Part shown: positions 28,039 through 36,648 of the stretch, in pieces
Numbering within the stretch: position 1 is the first letter of the stretch
Layout of the letters: the number at the start of each line of letters is the position of its first letter
From: Rhodospirillaceae bacterium
GTDB lineage: Bacteria > Pseudomonadota > Alphaproteobacteria > Rhodospirillales > Rhodospirillaceae
Length of the DNA: 64,000 nucleotides
Direction of reading: 5' to 3'
NCBI GenBank assembly: GCA_040219235.1
Contig: JAVJSV010000012.1
Location: 248,001-312,000, forward strand
The notes under the pieces: generated by a model
What the model was told of the DNA's origin: nothing
The model's input: the letters and a program-made list of their open reading frames with translations, nothing else
Databases searched by the model: none
Program-made: the position numbers and the translations under genes

Positions 28039-28403
28039 GATCGACACATCGTAAAGCGTCAGGATCATCACCCGTTTTCCGATGACGCTCCTGCAAACTC
28101 GAGCTGCCCACTCTATGCTATTGTAAAAGCTGTTCCGCTTTTTGCACACGGGTAACCAGTATTGCCGCGCACTCAGGTAAATAATCTTAGCTGGCGACTG
28201 GTGGATTCGTTTACTGTCACGTACTCTTTAAATAGGGCTGGTTCTTTGACCCTCGTGCGAGGACTTTGTGCTCAAGCTAAAATAAAACGGCAACTTATCC
28301 GCAGCCTTTGTTTTAAGTTCACAATCCAATTTAAGCCTCGGCAATCCCCAATATCGAGAGGTCGTTGATTTCAGAAGGCAGCGGGCAAGGAGAATTTAGG
28401 CGA
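28039..28403. other. 365-base intergenic region, no gene supported
   Basis: The only structure seen is an inverted repeat AGCGTCA/TGACGCT (28055-28061 and 28083-28089) just after the membrane-protein gene, possibly a weak terminator as it lacks a T run. The rest is expected to contain the promoter of the amine oxidase-sigma factor operon, but no convincing boxes are seen. A 68-codon open frame here has no ribosome site or recognisable protein. Confidence 0.4.
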
Positions 28404-29882
28404 ATGGTGAAACATCTTAGCAGACGTCGTTTTAACACAGTAGCCGCTGCATCTTCTCTTGCGGTCGCGGCACCCTTTATTCACAGTAAACGTGCGCGCG
28501 CTCAAGACACAGTTGATGTGCTTGTTATAGGGTCCGGCTTATCGGGTTTAAATGCGGCCTGGAACCTGAGTGATGCGGGATTAAACACGCTCGTGCTCGA
28601 GGGTAGCAATCGCATTGGCGGGCGCGTTTGGTCTGCCGAGGAAACCTGGGAGACCAATGCGGGCGACGTCCCTATAGAATTGGGGGCCTCTCAGGTTGGT
28701 CCCTCCTATGCGCGTGTCCGCGATGCCATTGACCGGCTGCAATTGCCCACTGTGAATCAAGATCGCGATTTGCTGTCCTTCTCTTATCATATCGGCGGTC
28801 AGCATGTTTCAGCGTCGGAGTGGCCGGACTCTCCTGTCAACCAAACGGTCGGCGACGAACGTGAAATTCTGCCGGAGCGGTTTGGATCACGTCTATTGTC
28901 CAGATTGAATCCGCTGAAGGAGTTGGATGACTGGCTGAACCCTAAATTTTCCGACTTTGATGTCTCCCTCTATGAACTCTATAAGCGCAACGGCGTGTCA
29001 GAGGCCGGTATTCGTGTTGCCAGCATCGGTGGTGTAAACGACATCCACGGTGTTTCTGCCCTGCGCATGTTGCAGGAAACGACCCGAGGTGCCTTGGAGC
29101 TGGAATTTCTCGGACCTCTCGACGAGAATGGAAACCCCGTCGAGTACTGGCCGAAAAACATTGTTGGCGGCACCATTGCCTTGCCAAACGCTATGGCTGG
29201 CCAATTACGCAATGAGGTGCGGGTCAATCAGCAGGTCACCAGCATTGAGTTGGAAGACGATGGCGTAGAAGTGCGCACGCTTGACGGCAATCGTTACCGG
29301 GCACGATTTGTGATCTCCACCCTGCCGTTCTCGGTGCTCACGTTTGTTCAAATCTGGCCGCAACCGCCCGCGCCACAATCCACGGCAATCCGGCAGCTTA
29401 AATACTCAGAAACAACGCGCGCGTTCTGTCGCATTAAAGAGCCCTTTTGGCAGGAAGACGGCAAGGGCGCTTCGCTTATTTCCGATGGCGGCACGGGCGC
29501 CTTCTGGGCCATTAATAACGGCACCGGTGAGGGCGAACATCGCGGCATGTTTGTGCTTACCAGCCTCATCGGAAGCCAAGTATCGGCCCGTCCTGACGAG
29601 GCCGCAGCACAATACCTCATAGACGAAATGGCACGTATTCGGCCCGCATCACGAGGGCAAATCGAAATCCTCAAATACCACACGTGGGAACGTCAGCCAT
29701 TGCAACGCGGTTGCAGCCCCATGTTTGCACCGGGGCAAGTCACAGCATTTGCGAACGAAATGATTGCCCCCCATGGCCGGTTACATTTTGCCGGAGAGCA
29801 CACACGCCGGCTGGACTACGGCATGGAAGCGGCTATGGAGTCTGGAGAAAGAGCAGCGTTTGAAGTGCTCGACCGTGCATGA
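28404..29882 (+). CDS. Tat-exported flavin monoamine oxidase family protein
   Basis: FAD-dependent amine oxidase of about 492 residues. The ATG at 28404 begins MVKHLSRRRFNTVAAASSLA, a twin-arginine leader; the open frame starts 13 codons earlier at a TTG that is less likely. The dinucleotide-binding motif VIGSGLSGLNAAWNL precedes the acidic VLEGSNRIGGRVWS. The C-terminal FAD clamp is LHFAGEHTRRLDYGMEAAMESGERAAFEVL. A cysteine in RGCSPMFAPGQ sits at the place of the covalent-flavin Cys of eukaryotic MAO. Its stop overlaps the ATG of the sigma factor gene (ATGA). Substrate unknown. Confidence 0.9.
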   Translation: MVKHLSRRRFNTVAAASSLAVAAPFIHSKRARAQDTVDVLVIGSGLSGLNAAWNLSDAGLNTLVLEGSNRIGGRVWSAEETWETNAGDVPIELGASQVGPSYARVRDAIDRLQLPTVNQDRDLLSFSYHIGGQHVSASEWPDSPVNQTVGDEREILPERFGSRLLSRLNPLKELDDWLNPKFSDFDVSLYELYKRNGVSEAGIRVASIGGVNDIHGVSALRMLQETTRGALELEFLGPLDENGNPVEYWPKNIVGGTIALPNAMAGQLRNEVRVNQQVTSIELEDDGVEVRTLDGNRYRARFVISTLPFSVLTFVQIWPQPPAPQSTAIRQLKYSETTRAFCRIKEPFWQEDGKGASLISDGGTGAFWAINNGTGEGEHRGMFVLTSLIGSQVSARPDEAAAQYLIDEMARIRPASRGQIEILKYHTWERQPLQRGCSPMFAPGQVTAFANEMIAPHGRLHFAGEHTRRLDYGMEAAMESGERAAFEVLDRA

Positions 29883-30463
29883 GTAAGAGGAACCCAAATT
29901 CCCGTATTTTCGGTATATTCCAAGCCAATAAAGGTTTGATTGCCAGCGTGTTGCGGCGTTATGCGCTGCAACAAGTTGATATTGCGGATATTACCCAGGA
30001 AACAATACTCCGCGCTCTTGAAGCTGAAAAGCGGACAAAAATCAGAGAGCCTAAAGGCTTCTTGGTTGGCATCGCAAAAAACATTGCGCGCTCCGAACTT
30101 CAGCGCCGCTCAAAAATGATGACCGCCTTGCTAGATGATTTTGATCCTGAAACATACGTGATAGATGAACCGGCCGTGGATGAGGTTGTGGACTCACGTC
30201 AGCGCATGAGGTTTTTTGGTCAAGCTGTCGCTATGCTACCACCCCAATGCCAGAAAGTGTTTGTGTTGAAGCATGTTCACGGAGCATCCCATCAAGAGAT
30301 AGCGGCAAAACTTGATATTGCGATTAGCACGGTTGAGAAGCACGTTGCGCTAGGTCTCAAGCGGTGCAGAGAAGTTATGGTGGAAAAATTGGGTGCTGGC
30401 CATAAAGAGCATTTCCAGGGAAGCAAAGTAGAGGTTCTGAAAAAAAAGCGAACCAATGACTAA
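29879..30463 (+). CDS. ECF sigma factor, FecI-like
   Basis: A 194-residue RNA polymerase sigma-70 family factor. Region 2 includes DIADITQETILRALEAE and FLVGIAKNIARSELQRRS; region 4 includes LPPQCQKVFVLKHVHGASHQEIAAKL with the helix-turn-helix AISTVEKHV. It overlaps the amine oxidase stop (ATGA) and its end overlaps the FecR gene start. By family, it should be held inactive by the FecR anti-sigma protein and released when the TonB-dependent receptor binds ligand. Confidence 0.93.
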   Translation: MSKRNPNSRIFGIFQANKGLIASVLRRYALQQVDIADITQETILRALEAEKRTKIREPKGFLVGIAKNIARSELQRRSKMMTALLDDFDPETYVIDEPAVDEVVDSRQRMRFFGQAVAMLPPQCQKVFVLKHVHGASHQEIAAKLDIAISTVEKHVALGLKRCREVMVEKLGAGHKEHFQGSKVEVLKKKRTND

Positions 30464-31556
30464 TGTTCCAAACCATATAGACGCAGATGGCGAGATCATC
30501 GCAGAGGCCTGTGCGTGGGTCGCTCAATTGGAGTCCGGCAAGTTAACGGGGTCTGATCTAGCGGCGCTCCAAGAGTGGATGGCGCGCAGCCCTGCCCACA
30601 AAAAAGAGATTCGCATTATTGCAGAATTGAACAATCAACTCAGTAGTCTCACGGAGTTGGCCGAACCTATTAGAAGTGCGTCAGCGGCCGCCAGCGCTCT
30701 CCGCAAGAGGAGTTGGGTTCCGGCCTTTGCAAAACCGGGCTTTGTTATGCTCGGTGCCCTTGTGTCGGCTGTGGCGCTTGTCGCGCTGTTCATTTCTACG
30801 GACCTCTTTATCGAGCCAGTGGAAATCTATCGCACATCAGTTGGCCAATATCAGACGATAGAGCTTTCTGATGGAACAGCCGTTAAGCTGAACACTGACA
30901 GTCAAATCGAAGTTGATTATTCTTCAAAAAATAGACGCATACGTTTGATTCACGGCGAGGCGTTCTTCGATGTTGCGAAGAATCCCCTGCGGCCATTCGT
31001 GGTTTATTCTGACCAAGCCAAAGCCGAGGCGCTGGGAACGTCATTTGTTGTTAGGCTGCGTGATTCATTAACAGAAATTGCAGTTATTGAGGGCGTGGTC
31101 GCTTTCTCTAAACTCACAGAAATTTCTTCCGTGACTGAAGATGCCAATCAGGTTGATATAGACGGAAGTGTAGAAGTGACAACGGTCGCGGCCCGACAAG
31201 TGATTATCAATGCGGGCCAGGTGATTACATCCCGTGACATAACGAATGGCTTGTCTTCCGATGTGGCTTTTGAAGTTCCGACATTGACCTCCCGTGAAAT
31301 CCAAAGAAAAATATCGTGGACAGAAGGCCTTTTCGATTTTTCTGAAACAAGGCTTGAAGAGGTCGTGCGAGAAATATCAAGGCACAACAATGTGACTATA
31401 GAGATCGCAGACCCAAGCTTAAAAGATGTAGAGTTTGGCGGCATGTTCAGAACGGGCGATGTTGACTCTTTGCTTGAAGCGCTTGAAGGTTTGAATATTG
31501 ACGTTGTTCGTGATGACCATGGTGTCATCCAACTCCATAAGAATGATAATATCTAA
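30456..31556 (+). CDS. FecR family anti-sigma factor / signal transducer
   Basis: A 366-residue inner-membrane regulator. The N-terminal cytoplasmic DUF4880-type segment (AEACAWVAQLESGKL, LQEWMARSPAHKKEI) is followed by one transmembrane helix (about residues 95-115), the FecR domain (SVGQYQTIELSDGTAVKLNT, GEAFFDVAKNPLRPFVV, ALGTSFVVR), and a C-terminal STN-like segment (LEEVVREISRHNNVTIEI). It passes the receptor signal to the sigma factor. It overlaps the sigma gene by 8 bases and precedes the receptor gene by 87 bases. Confidence 0.94.
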   Translation: MTNVPNHIDADGEIIAEACAWVAQLESGKLTGSDLAALQEWMARSPAHKKEIRIIAELNNQLSSLTELAEPIRSASAAASALRKRSWVPAFAKPGFVMLGALVSAVALVALFISTDLFIEPVEIYRTSVGQYQTIELSDGTAVKLNTDSQIEVDYSSKNRRIRLIHGEAFFDVAKNPLRPFVVYSDQAKAEALGTSFVVRLRDSLTEIAVIEGVVAFSKLTEISSVTEDANQVDIDGSVEVTTVAARQVIINAGQVITSRDITNGLSSDVAFEVPTLTSREIQRKISWTEGLFDFSETRLEEVVREISRHNNVTIEIADPSLKDVEFGGMFRTGDVDSLLEALEGLNIDVVRDDHGVIQLHKNDNI

Positions 31557-31643
31557 CCTGCGAGCTTCCTGCATTTCTGCAAACTCCCGAAGGCCTGCAG
31601 AAGTGTTGCCCTATCGCAACACATCTACCTCGAACTAAAATTT

Positions 31644-34469
31644 ATGCGCATTCAACTAGCGGATTTTTTTGCCCCTGGGCACCTCTTACTAAGGCCGTCG
31701 CGTTTTAAAGCGTCGATGTGTGTGGTCTTGGGTTTAATTGGGATGAGGTCTGCTGTTCGACGCGTGCTAATTTTAACAATTTTGATGACCCTTTCTTTGC
31801 CCGTGTTCGCCGAGCAGCTTACACAAGCACAGAAAGAGGTCACGGTTTCAATCCCGCGTCAGAATGCGGAAGAGGGACTTAAGTTGTTGGCGCGGGCGTT
31901 TAGCAGATCCGTTCTTTTCCAAACCGAAGACGTTGCTGAAGTGCAAACAAACGCGATTGAAGGTGATTTTTCCTTAAATCGCGCCCTTAGCATCATGCTT
32001 GAGGGAACGCAGTTGACCGGCGGCCTGACAGAAAGCGGGGTGATTACAATTTCCCGCGCTTTAAATGTTGAATTGCGCCAACCGGGGGAACCTATGCCTA
32101 AAACTGATTTGCTAAAAAATGAACGGAATCGTCCATCACTAGCCAGCAGATTACTGGCGTCTGCGGCGGCTGTTTTTTCCGCTTTTACGGTTACGCAACC
32201 CTCTGATGCCGCAGCGCAACAGGTGGCGCTGGAAGAAATTATAGTCACAGCGCGTAAAACAGAGGAGCGATTACAAGATACGCCACTGACTGTGACAGCG
32301 TTCACGGGCAGCGATTTGGAAAATGCCGGTATTAGTGATTTGCGTGATCTTCAGAAATTCACGCCGGGGCTAAACTTTTTCTCAAATATTGATCGCGGTT
32401 TTGGTCAAGTTTTGTTTCGCGGCATGAATAACGCTGTCCCGGTCGGTGATACGACACGTGAAATCGGCTCCATGTTTATTGATGGAGTCTACTATGTTGG
32501 TACTCCAAATTTTATCGGTTTTGATGACTTGGAACGCGTCGAGGTAGTTAAGGGGCCTCAGTCAGCATTTTTTGGACGGGCGACATTTGGCGGGGCTATT
32601 AACTTTGTCACGCGGACTCCGGGCGAAGAGCTTCGTGGCAAAGTTCGGGTCAAAGGAGCGGAAGATGATGATTATGAAGTATCTGCTAGTTTAGAAGGTG
32701 CGGTTGTTCCAGGAAAGTTGACGGCCCGTATATCTGGTTCGTTCCGTGACTTCGGTGGTCAGTATAGAAATGCGCTTGATGGGGAAAAACTCGGGGCTGA
32801 GGAAGACACAAATATAAGCGGTACATTATATGCCACTCCGACTGACAATCTAACAATCAAGGCGCGTGCCTTGTACCAGAAAAACGATGACGGTCCGGCT
32901 GCGAGTCAATTGTTGGGTAGACTCCCAAATCACAATTGTGGACCTTTTGGCGGCACTAACCGCGGCGGACCGGCAACACTGCAATGCGGTATCATCAAAT
33001 ATACAGGCGACCGGAACTCGCTGGAGTTGAACAATGTTACGACGGGAGATGCAGCTACTCAATTCGGACAGGACTTTGGTATCGGCAGGGATTTCTTTTT
33101 CTCATCTCTGGCCGTTGATTATGATTTTTCAAACGGTTGGATCGTGTCGTCGCTCTCTGGATACACTGATGAAGATCAACAAACCCTTTTCGATTTTGAA
33201 CGAACTGGTGATGACGTTTATGGGGCTAAAACTCTGAGGCTGCAGGAATCTTACAGTCAAGAATTTCGACTTGCCTCGCCAGTGGAAAATCGGCTACGTG
33301 GACTGGTCGGTTTGTACTATCTTTGGCAGAATAATGAGACTGCCGGGAACTTTTATACTGGGGTAGACAATCCTTTCGGGGCTTTTGGCACCCCTGCGGG
33401 TACTATTTTCCCCTCACTACCTAACGTAAAAACGATTGATAATCGGGCTGTCTTTGGCGCAATTAGCTATGATGTCAGCGACGAAGTTACGGTGTCACTT
33501 GAGGGTCGTTACCAAAGAGATAAAGTGACATCTAAACTCCAGGGTGCACCTGACCTTGCAGCATCGACAAAGAAGTTTCTTCCACGCTTGATTGTCGACT
33601 ACAAGCCGTCTGAAGATATTACCCTGTATGCAAATATCGCGAAGGGTAATAAGCCCACTCAAGTAAACCAGGAAATCGCTGATCAGCCCGAAGCCAAACA
33701 ACAGATTCTTGCCGATCAGTTCCAGGCTTTTGACGTCGCGCCAGAAGAGACCATCTGGAACTACGAGATCGGAGCCAAGACTACGTTTGCTGGCGGGCGT
33801 GGCTTGTTTAACATTGCTGCATACTACGCAGACTGGAAAGACAAACAGTCCGTTAACAGCGTGCAGTTTGATTCAAACGGAAACGGCATTATCGACCAAG
33901 GTGCTACAGGTGATGATCGGGAGCAATTTAATGCTGTCGTGTTGCCTGCCGGGAACGTTAATCTGATGGGCGTTGAAATAGAGACCAGCTATGCCGCGAC
34001 ACAAAACCTAACGGTAGGAGGTACTCTTGCATACAATGACAATAACATTACTGAGTTGGATGAAGACCTTCACTTCCGGTACTTTGGCACACTTGACGCA
34101 AGCGACAAGGAAGAGCCGCGCGTTTCAATTTGGAGCGCGACCGCTAACGCCACATATACTGCAGCACTTACCAATGAGCTAGATTGGTTTGTGAGAGCGG
34201 ATGGTCTTTACAGCAGCTCTAGATGGGCATCGATTCTAAATCTCGGTGAAACAGGCGATGAAGTGAAGTTCAACTTCAAGGCTGGCGTCGAGAATGAAAA
34301 GTACAATGTGACGTTCTTTGTCGATAATGCTTTCAACGACAAAACCCTGTCATCTTTGCGAGCCCAAGGTGATTCAGCGTCTGATCCATTCCTATTCTTG
34401 CTCGCTGCGTATGAGGCTTCATTGCCAAGGCTACGTCAATTTGGCGTAACCGCGTCGATAAACTTCTAA
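31644..34469 (+). CDS. TonB-dependent receptor with N-terminal STN signalling domain
   Basis: Outer-membrane active transporter of up to 941 residues. The likely signal peptide begins at an internal Met (31743, MRSAVRRVLILTILMTLSLPVFA), which suggests the real start may be there. An STN domain (ITISR at its end) spans about residues 65-135. After a linker a second signal-peptide-like hydrophobic stretch (about 170-192, ending DAAAQQ) is followed by the TonB-box region VALEEIIVTARKTEERLQDT, the plug and the barrel ending LRQFGVTASINF. With FecI/FecR it forms a cell-surface signalling system. Ligand unknown; a small amine-containing chelate is possible from the upstream amine oxidase. Confidence 0.93.
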   Translation: MRIQLADFFAPGHLLLRPSRFKASMCVVLGLIGMRSAVRRVLILTILMTLSLPVFAEQLTQAQKEVTVSIPRQNAEEGLKLLARAFSRSVLFQTEDVAEVQTNAIEGDFSLNRALSIMLEGTQLTGGLTESGVITISRALNVELRQPGEPMPKTDLLKNERNRPSLASRLLASAAAVFSAFTVTQPSDAAAQQVALEEIIVTARKTEERLQDTPLTVTAFTGSDLENAGISDLRDLQKFTPGLNFFSNIDRGFGQVLFRGMNNAVPVGDTTREIGSMFIDGVYYVGTPNFIGFDDLERVEVVKGPQSAFFGRATFGGAINFVTRTPGEELRGKVRVKGAEDDDYEVSASLEGAVVPGKLTARISGSFRDFGGQYRNALDGEKLGAEEDTNISGTLYATPTDNLTIKARALYQKNDDGPAASQLLGRLPNHNCGPFGGTNRGGPATLQCGIIKYTGDRNSLELNNVTTGDAATQFGQDFGIGRDFFFSSLAVDYDFSNGWIVSSLSGYTDEDQQTLFDFERTGDDVYGAKTLRLQESYSQEFRLASPVENRLRGLVGLYYLWQNNETAGNFYTGVDNPFGAFGTPAGTIFPSLPNVKTIDNRAVFGAISYDVSDEVTVSLEGRYQRDKVTSKLQGAPDLAASTKKFLPRLIVDYKPSEDITLYANIAKGNKPTQVNQEIADQPEAKQQILADQFQAFDVAPEETIWNYEIGAKTTFAGGRGLFNIAAYYADWKDKQSVNSVQFDSNGNGIIDQGATGDDREQFNAVVLPAGNVNLMGVEIETSYAATQNLTVGGTLAYNDNNITELDEDLHFRYFGTLDASDKEEPRVSIWSATANATYTAALTNELDWFVRADGLYSSSRWASILNLGETGDEVKFNFKAGVENEKYNVTFFVDNAFNDKTLSSLRAQGDSASDPFLFLLAAYEASLPRLRQFGVTASINF

Positions 34470-34481
34470 AACAGTTTGAGC

Positions 34482-34519
34482 CTGGGCCATGCAGTATAAT
34501 CTGGGCCATGCAGTATAAT
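34482..34519. repeat. Two tandem copies of a 19-bp sequence
   Basis: The unit CTGGGCCATGCAGTATAAT occurs at 34482-34500 and again, exactly, at 34501-34519, 12 bases after the receptor stop codon. It is in the 318-base gap 34470-34787, which otherwise holds a terminator and no supported gene. Origin by slippage or a protein-binding site are both possible. Confidence 0.8.
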
Positions 34520-34689
34520 AACTGAAAAACAGTATTATCCGTTTATGATCAAAATAGTTTTCTGTTAGCACGTTAAGTCGCCAACCATAAAAGCCGAATC
34601 CGAGTTCGCCATAGTTCTTAAATCTCTATAGAAGTAATTGTGTCCAATTCTGTAACGGCTGTTCTGCCCAATAAAGAGCGCGGCAAAGT

Positions 34690-34724
34690 AAAAACCCCAC
34701 CATGTCTCTCCTGGTGGGGTTTTT
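34690..34724. terminator. Intrinsic terminator, bidirectional form
   Basis: The 13-bp perfect stem AAAAACCCCACCA / TGGTGGGGTTTTT has a 9-base loop. T runs are present on both sides. It follows the TonB-dependent receptor gene and separates that operon from the downstream monooxygenase. Confidence 0.9.
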
Positions 34725-34787
34725 CCGTATCTCCTATTGAATAGCCCAAGCCTGAACTTCAAGCTGTGCACCAATGCTAACTTAAGG

Positions 34788-35969
34788 ATGAGTGTATTGG
34801 CTCAGAGCTTGAAAATCGGAATTGTCGGCGCGGGCATTGGTGGCATGACAGCGGCTGTTGCACTGCAGCAGCGCGGCTTTGATGTTGTGGTTTACGAACA
34901 GTCACCTGAAATCGGCGAAATTGGTGCGGGTCTCACCGTTGGGCCTACCGCCAGCCGTGTCTTTGCCGGTTTGGGGCTGGAGGATGAGTTGGAACGCTTG
35001 GCTCGTCCGACCCCGCATGTTGGCACTCTTGACCATAAAACTGGGGAAACCCTGTCTTACGAAAAACGCGGGCGGGATAAATTTATCAATCTTTACGGTG
35101 CTGTCTCCCGCCTCATACACCGCGCGGATGTTCACGCCGTGTTGCAGCGTGCTTTCAAGGCAGGCAACGATGCACTGAAGCTGAATCACAAACTCATTCA
35201 GATTGAGCAAGACGATTCACACGTGACTCTTCATTTTGCCAACGGCGCGAGACAACGCCACGATATCGTCATTGCCTGTGACGGCTTAAAATCGACTGTG
35301 CGCGATGCGTTGTTCGAGAACGCGCCCCCTAAGTTTACCGGGTTTGTGGCGTGGCGCGGATTGGTGGATCGCTCACGGGTGCCGGATATCAGCTTGGACC
35401 CTCATTTTGCGGCTTATACAGCGGAAGGCAAAATGTTTGCCCGCTATCCCGTTCGCAACGGCTCGGTGATTAACTATGTTGCCAATGCAAAAAAGGAGGG
35501 CCTCACGTCAGAAAGCTGGAAAACGCAAGTCGATATATCTGTGGTCCTGGAGGAGTTTGAAGGCTGGCATGAAGACGTTCTGAAGATCATCCGGGCAACG
35601 TCTGGTGGGCGCTGTAATCTATGGGCGTTGCACAGTCGCGATCCACTTGAGAGCTGGAGCAGCGGTCGAGTGTGTTTGCTCGGCGATGCGGCCCATCCCA
35701 TGACGCCGTTCTATGGCGTCGGCGCGGCTATGGCCATGGAAGATGCCGCCGTTCTGGCGCGATGCTTTGCAGCAGCGGGCGATGATTGGTCGTCCGCCTT
35801 GCAGCGTTATCAAGATGCCCGCATTGGGCGGGCGAATAAATTCCACAGAGGATCTTTGGAGCGCGGTAAAACCTATATGAGTTCTGATCGCTCTGCGCGT
35901 GGGCAAATGCCAAATGCAGGTGTCGATGAAGATGACATGTTGTATGATGCCATGCGTGTCGCCATCTGA
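34788..35969 (+). CDS. FAD-dependent monooxygenase (salicylate/3-hydroxybenzoate hydroxylase-like)
   Basis: Class A flavoprotein monooxygenase of about 393 residues. The Rossmann motif GIVGAGIGGMTAAVALQQRG is at the N-terminus, the second FAD/NAD(P)H motif is IVIACDGLKSTVRDAL, and the third is GRVCLLGDAAHPMTPFYGVG. The frame opens at a TTG (34737). The ATG at 34788 starts MSVLAQSLKIGIVG, although AAGG is directly adjacent; TTG at 34797 is an alternative. It probably hydroxylates an aromatic acid or similar compound using NAD(P)H, FAD and oxygen. It is a single gene after a terminator. Confidence 0.88.
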   Translation: MSVLAQSLKIGIVGAGIGGMTAAVALQQRGFDVVVYEQSPEIGEIGAGLTVGPTASRVFAGLGLEDELERLARPTPHVGTLDHKTGETLSYEKRGRDKFINLYGAVSRLIHRADVHAVLQRAFKAGNDALKLNHKLIQIEQDDSHVTLHFANGARQRHDIVIACDGLKSTVRDALFENAPPKFTGFVAWRGLVDRSRVPDISLDPHFAAYTAEGKMFARYPVRNGSVINYVANAKKEGLTSESWKTQVDISVVLEEFEGWHEDVLKIIRATSGGRCNLWALHSRDPLESWSSGRVCLLGDAAHPMTPFYGVGAAMAMEDAAVLARCFAAAGDDWSSALQRYQDARIGRANKFHRGSLERGKTYMSSDRSARGQMPNAGVDEDDMLYDAMRVAI

Positions 35970-36038
35970 GACTCTTAGGTTTATGGCGCGATATAGCGAT
36001 ATATACGTAAATCCGACATGACGCACGTGTTTACCCAA

Positions 36039-36095
36039 CGTGATTTTCACGTTTGTCGTACATGATTCTCACGTTTGCCGTACATGATTCTCATG
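36039..36095. repeat. Tandem 22-bp repeat, about 2.6 copies
   Basis: Units start at 36039, 36061 and 36083: a CATGATTCTCACG-like half followed by TTTGCCGTA. Copies 1 and 2 differ at three positions, and copy 3 is partial. The element lies in the 235-base gap between the monooxygenase and the FliN gene. It may be a regulatory array or slippage product. Confidence 0.75.
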
Positions 36096-36204
36096 CCAGT
36101 CACACTATGTTAAGCTTTGCGTCTTAGACAGAGTCTGACGCATCATGAGCGTCAAATGCTGTATGACTATGCGGGGCCAGCGGAAGAGGGACCAAGACAG
36201 TTAA

Positions 36205-36465
36205 ATGTCTGATTTCGATGAAGATTATGCCGTTAATGACGTCGTTGTTGAGATCGTTGTTGTCCTAGGGGCGTCAACTTTGCGGCTCAATCAAATCCTG
36301 CAGCTTGGTCGTGGGGCTGTGGTTGAGCTGGAAAGCGGCCCGAACGATCAGGTCGAAGTCTATGCCAATGATATTCTGATAGCCAAGGGCGAAGTGGTTA
36401 TTACGGGCGGTGATGTGCTTGGCGTTGCCATTACTGAAGTGCTTAAGTCGGTTTATACCAAATAG
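36205..36465 (+). CDS. fliN: Short FliN/SpoA-domain protein (flagellar motor switch FliN-like)
   Basis: An 86-residue protein that is almost entirely the C-terminal SpoA/FliN domain: VEIVVVLGASTLRLNQILQL, then LGRGAVVELE, VEVYANDILIAKGEVV and GVAITEV. FliN forms part of the flagellar C-ring and type III secretion switch. No other flagellar gene is in the window. The N-terminal region is only about 10 residues, as in the shortest FliN forms. It may be a genuine motor component encoded apart or a related SpoA protein of another export apparatus. Confidence 0.82.
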   Translation: MSDFDEDYAVNDVVVEIVVVLGASTLRLNQILQLGRGAVVELESGPNDQVEVYANDILIAKGEVVITGGDVLGVAITEVLKSVYTK

Positions 36466-36648
36466 TCCTTAATAGGCTTCCTGTCTTGATTTCACAGCGC
36501 GCTATATTTCTAAATATTAAGTTTTTCACACATAAAATTTTCCACACATAAAACGACTCAACATGACTTTAATCAAAGCCATGCGGTATGCTTTTGGCCA
36601 AATTGCTAAAAGGGATGAATTTCTCAACCGCAGGAAGGGATACGGACC

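Noticed and set aside
28162-28368. 68-codon open frame in the gap before the amine oxidase gene
   Set aside because: No ribosome site, no recognisable domain and low-quality composition; likely chance.
36522-36553. A/T-rich direct repeat (TTTTCACACATAAAA type) upstream of the UspA gene
   Set aside because: Only two short AT-rich copies that could be chance; too weak to report as a site.
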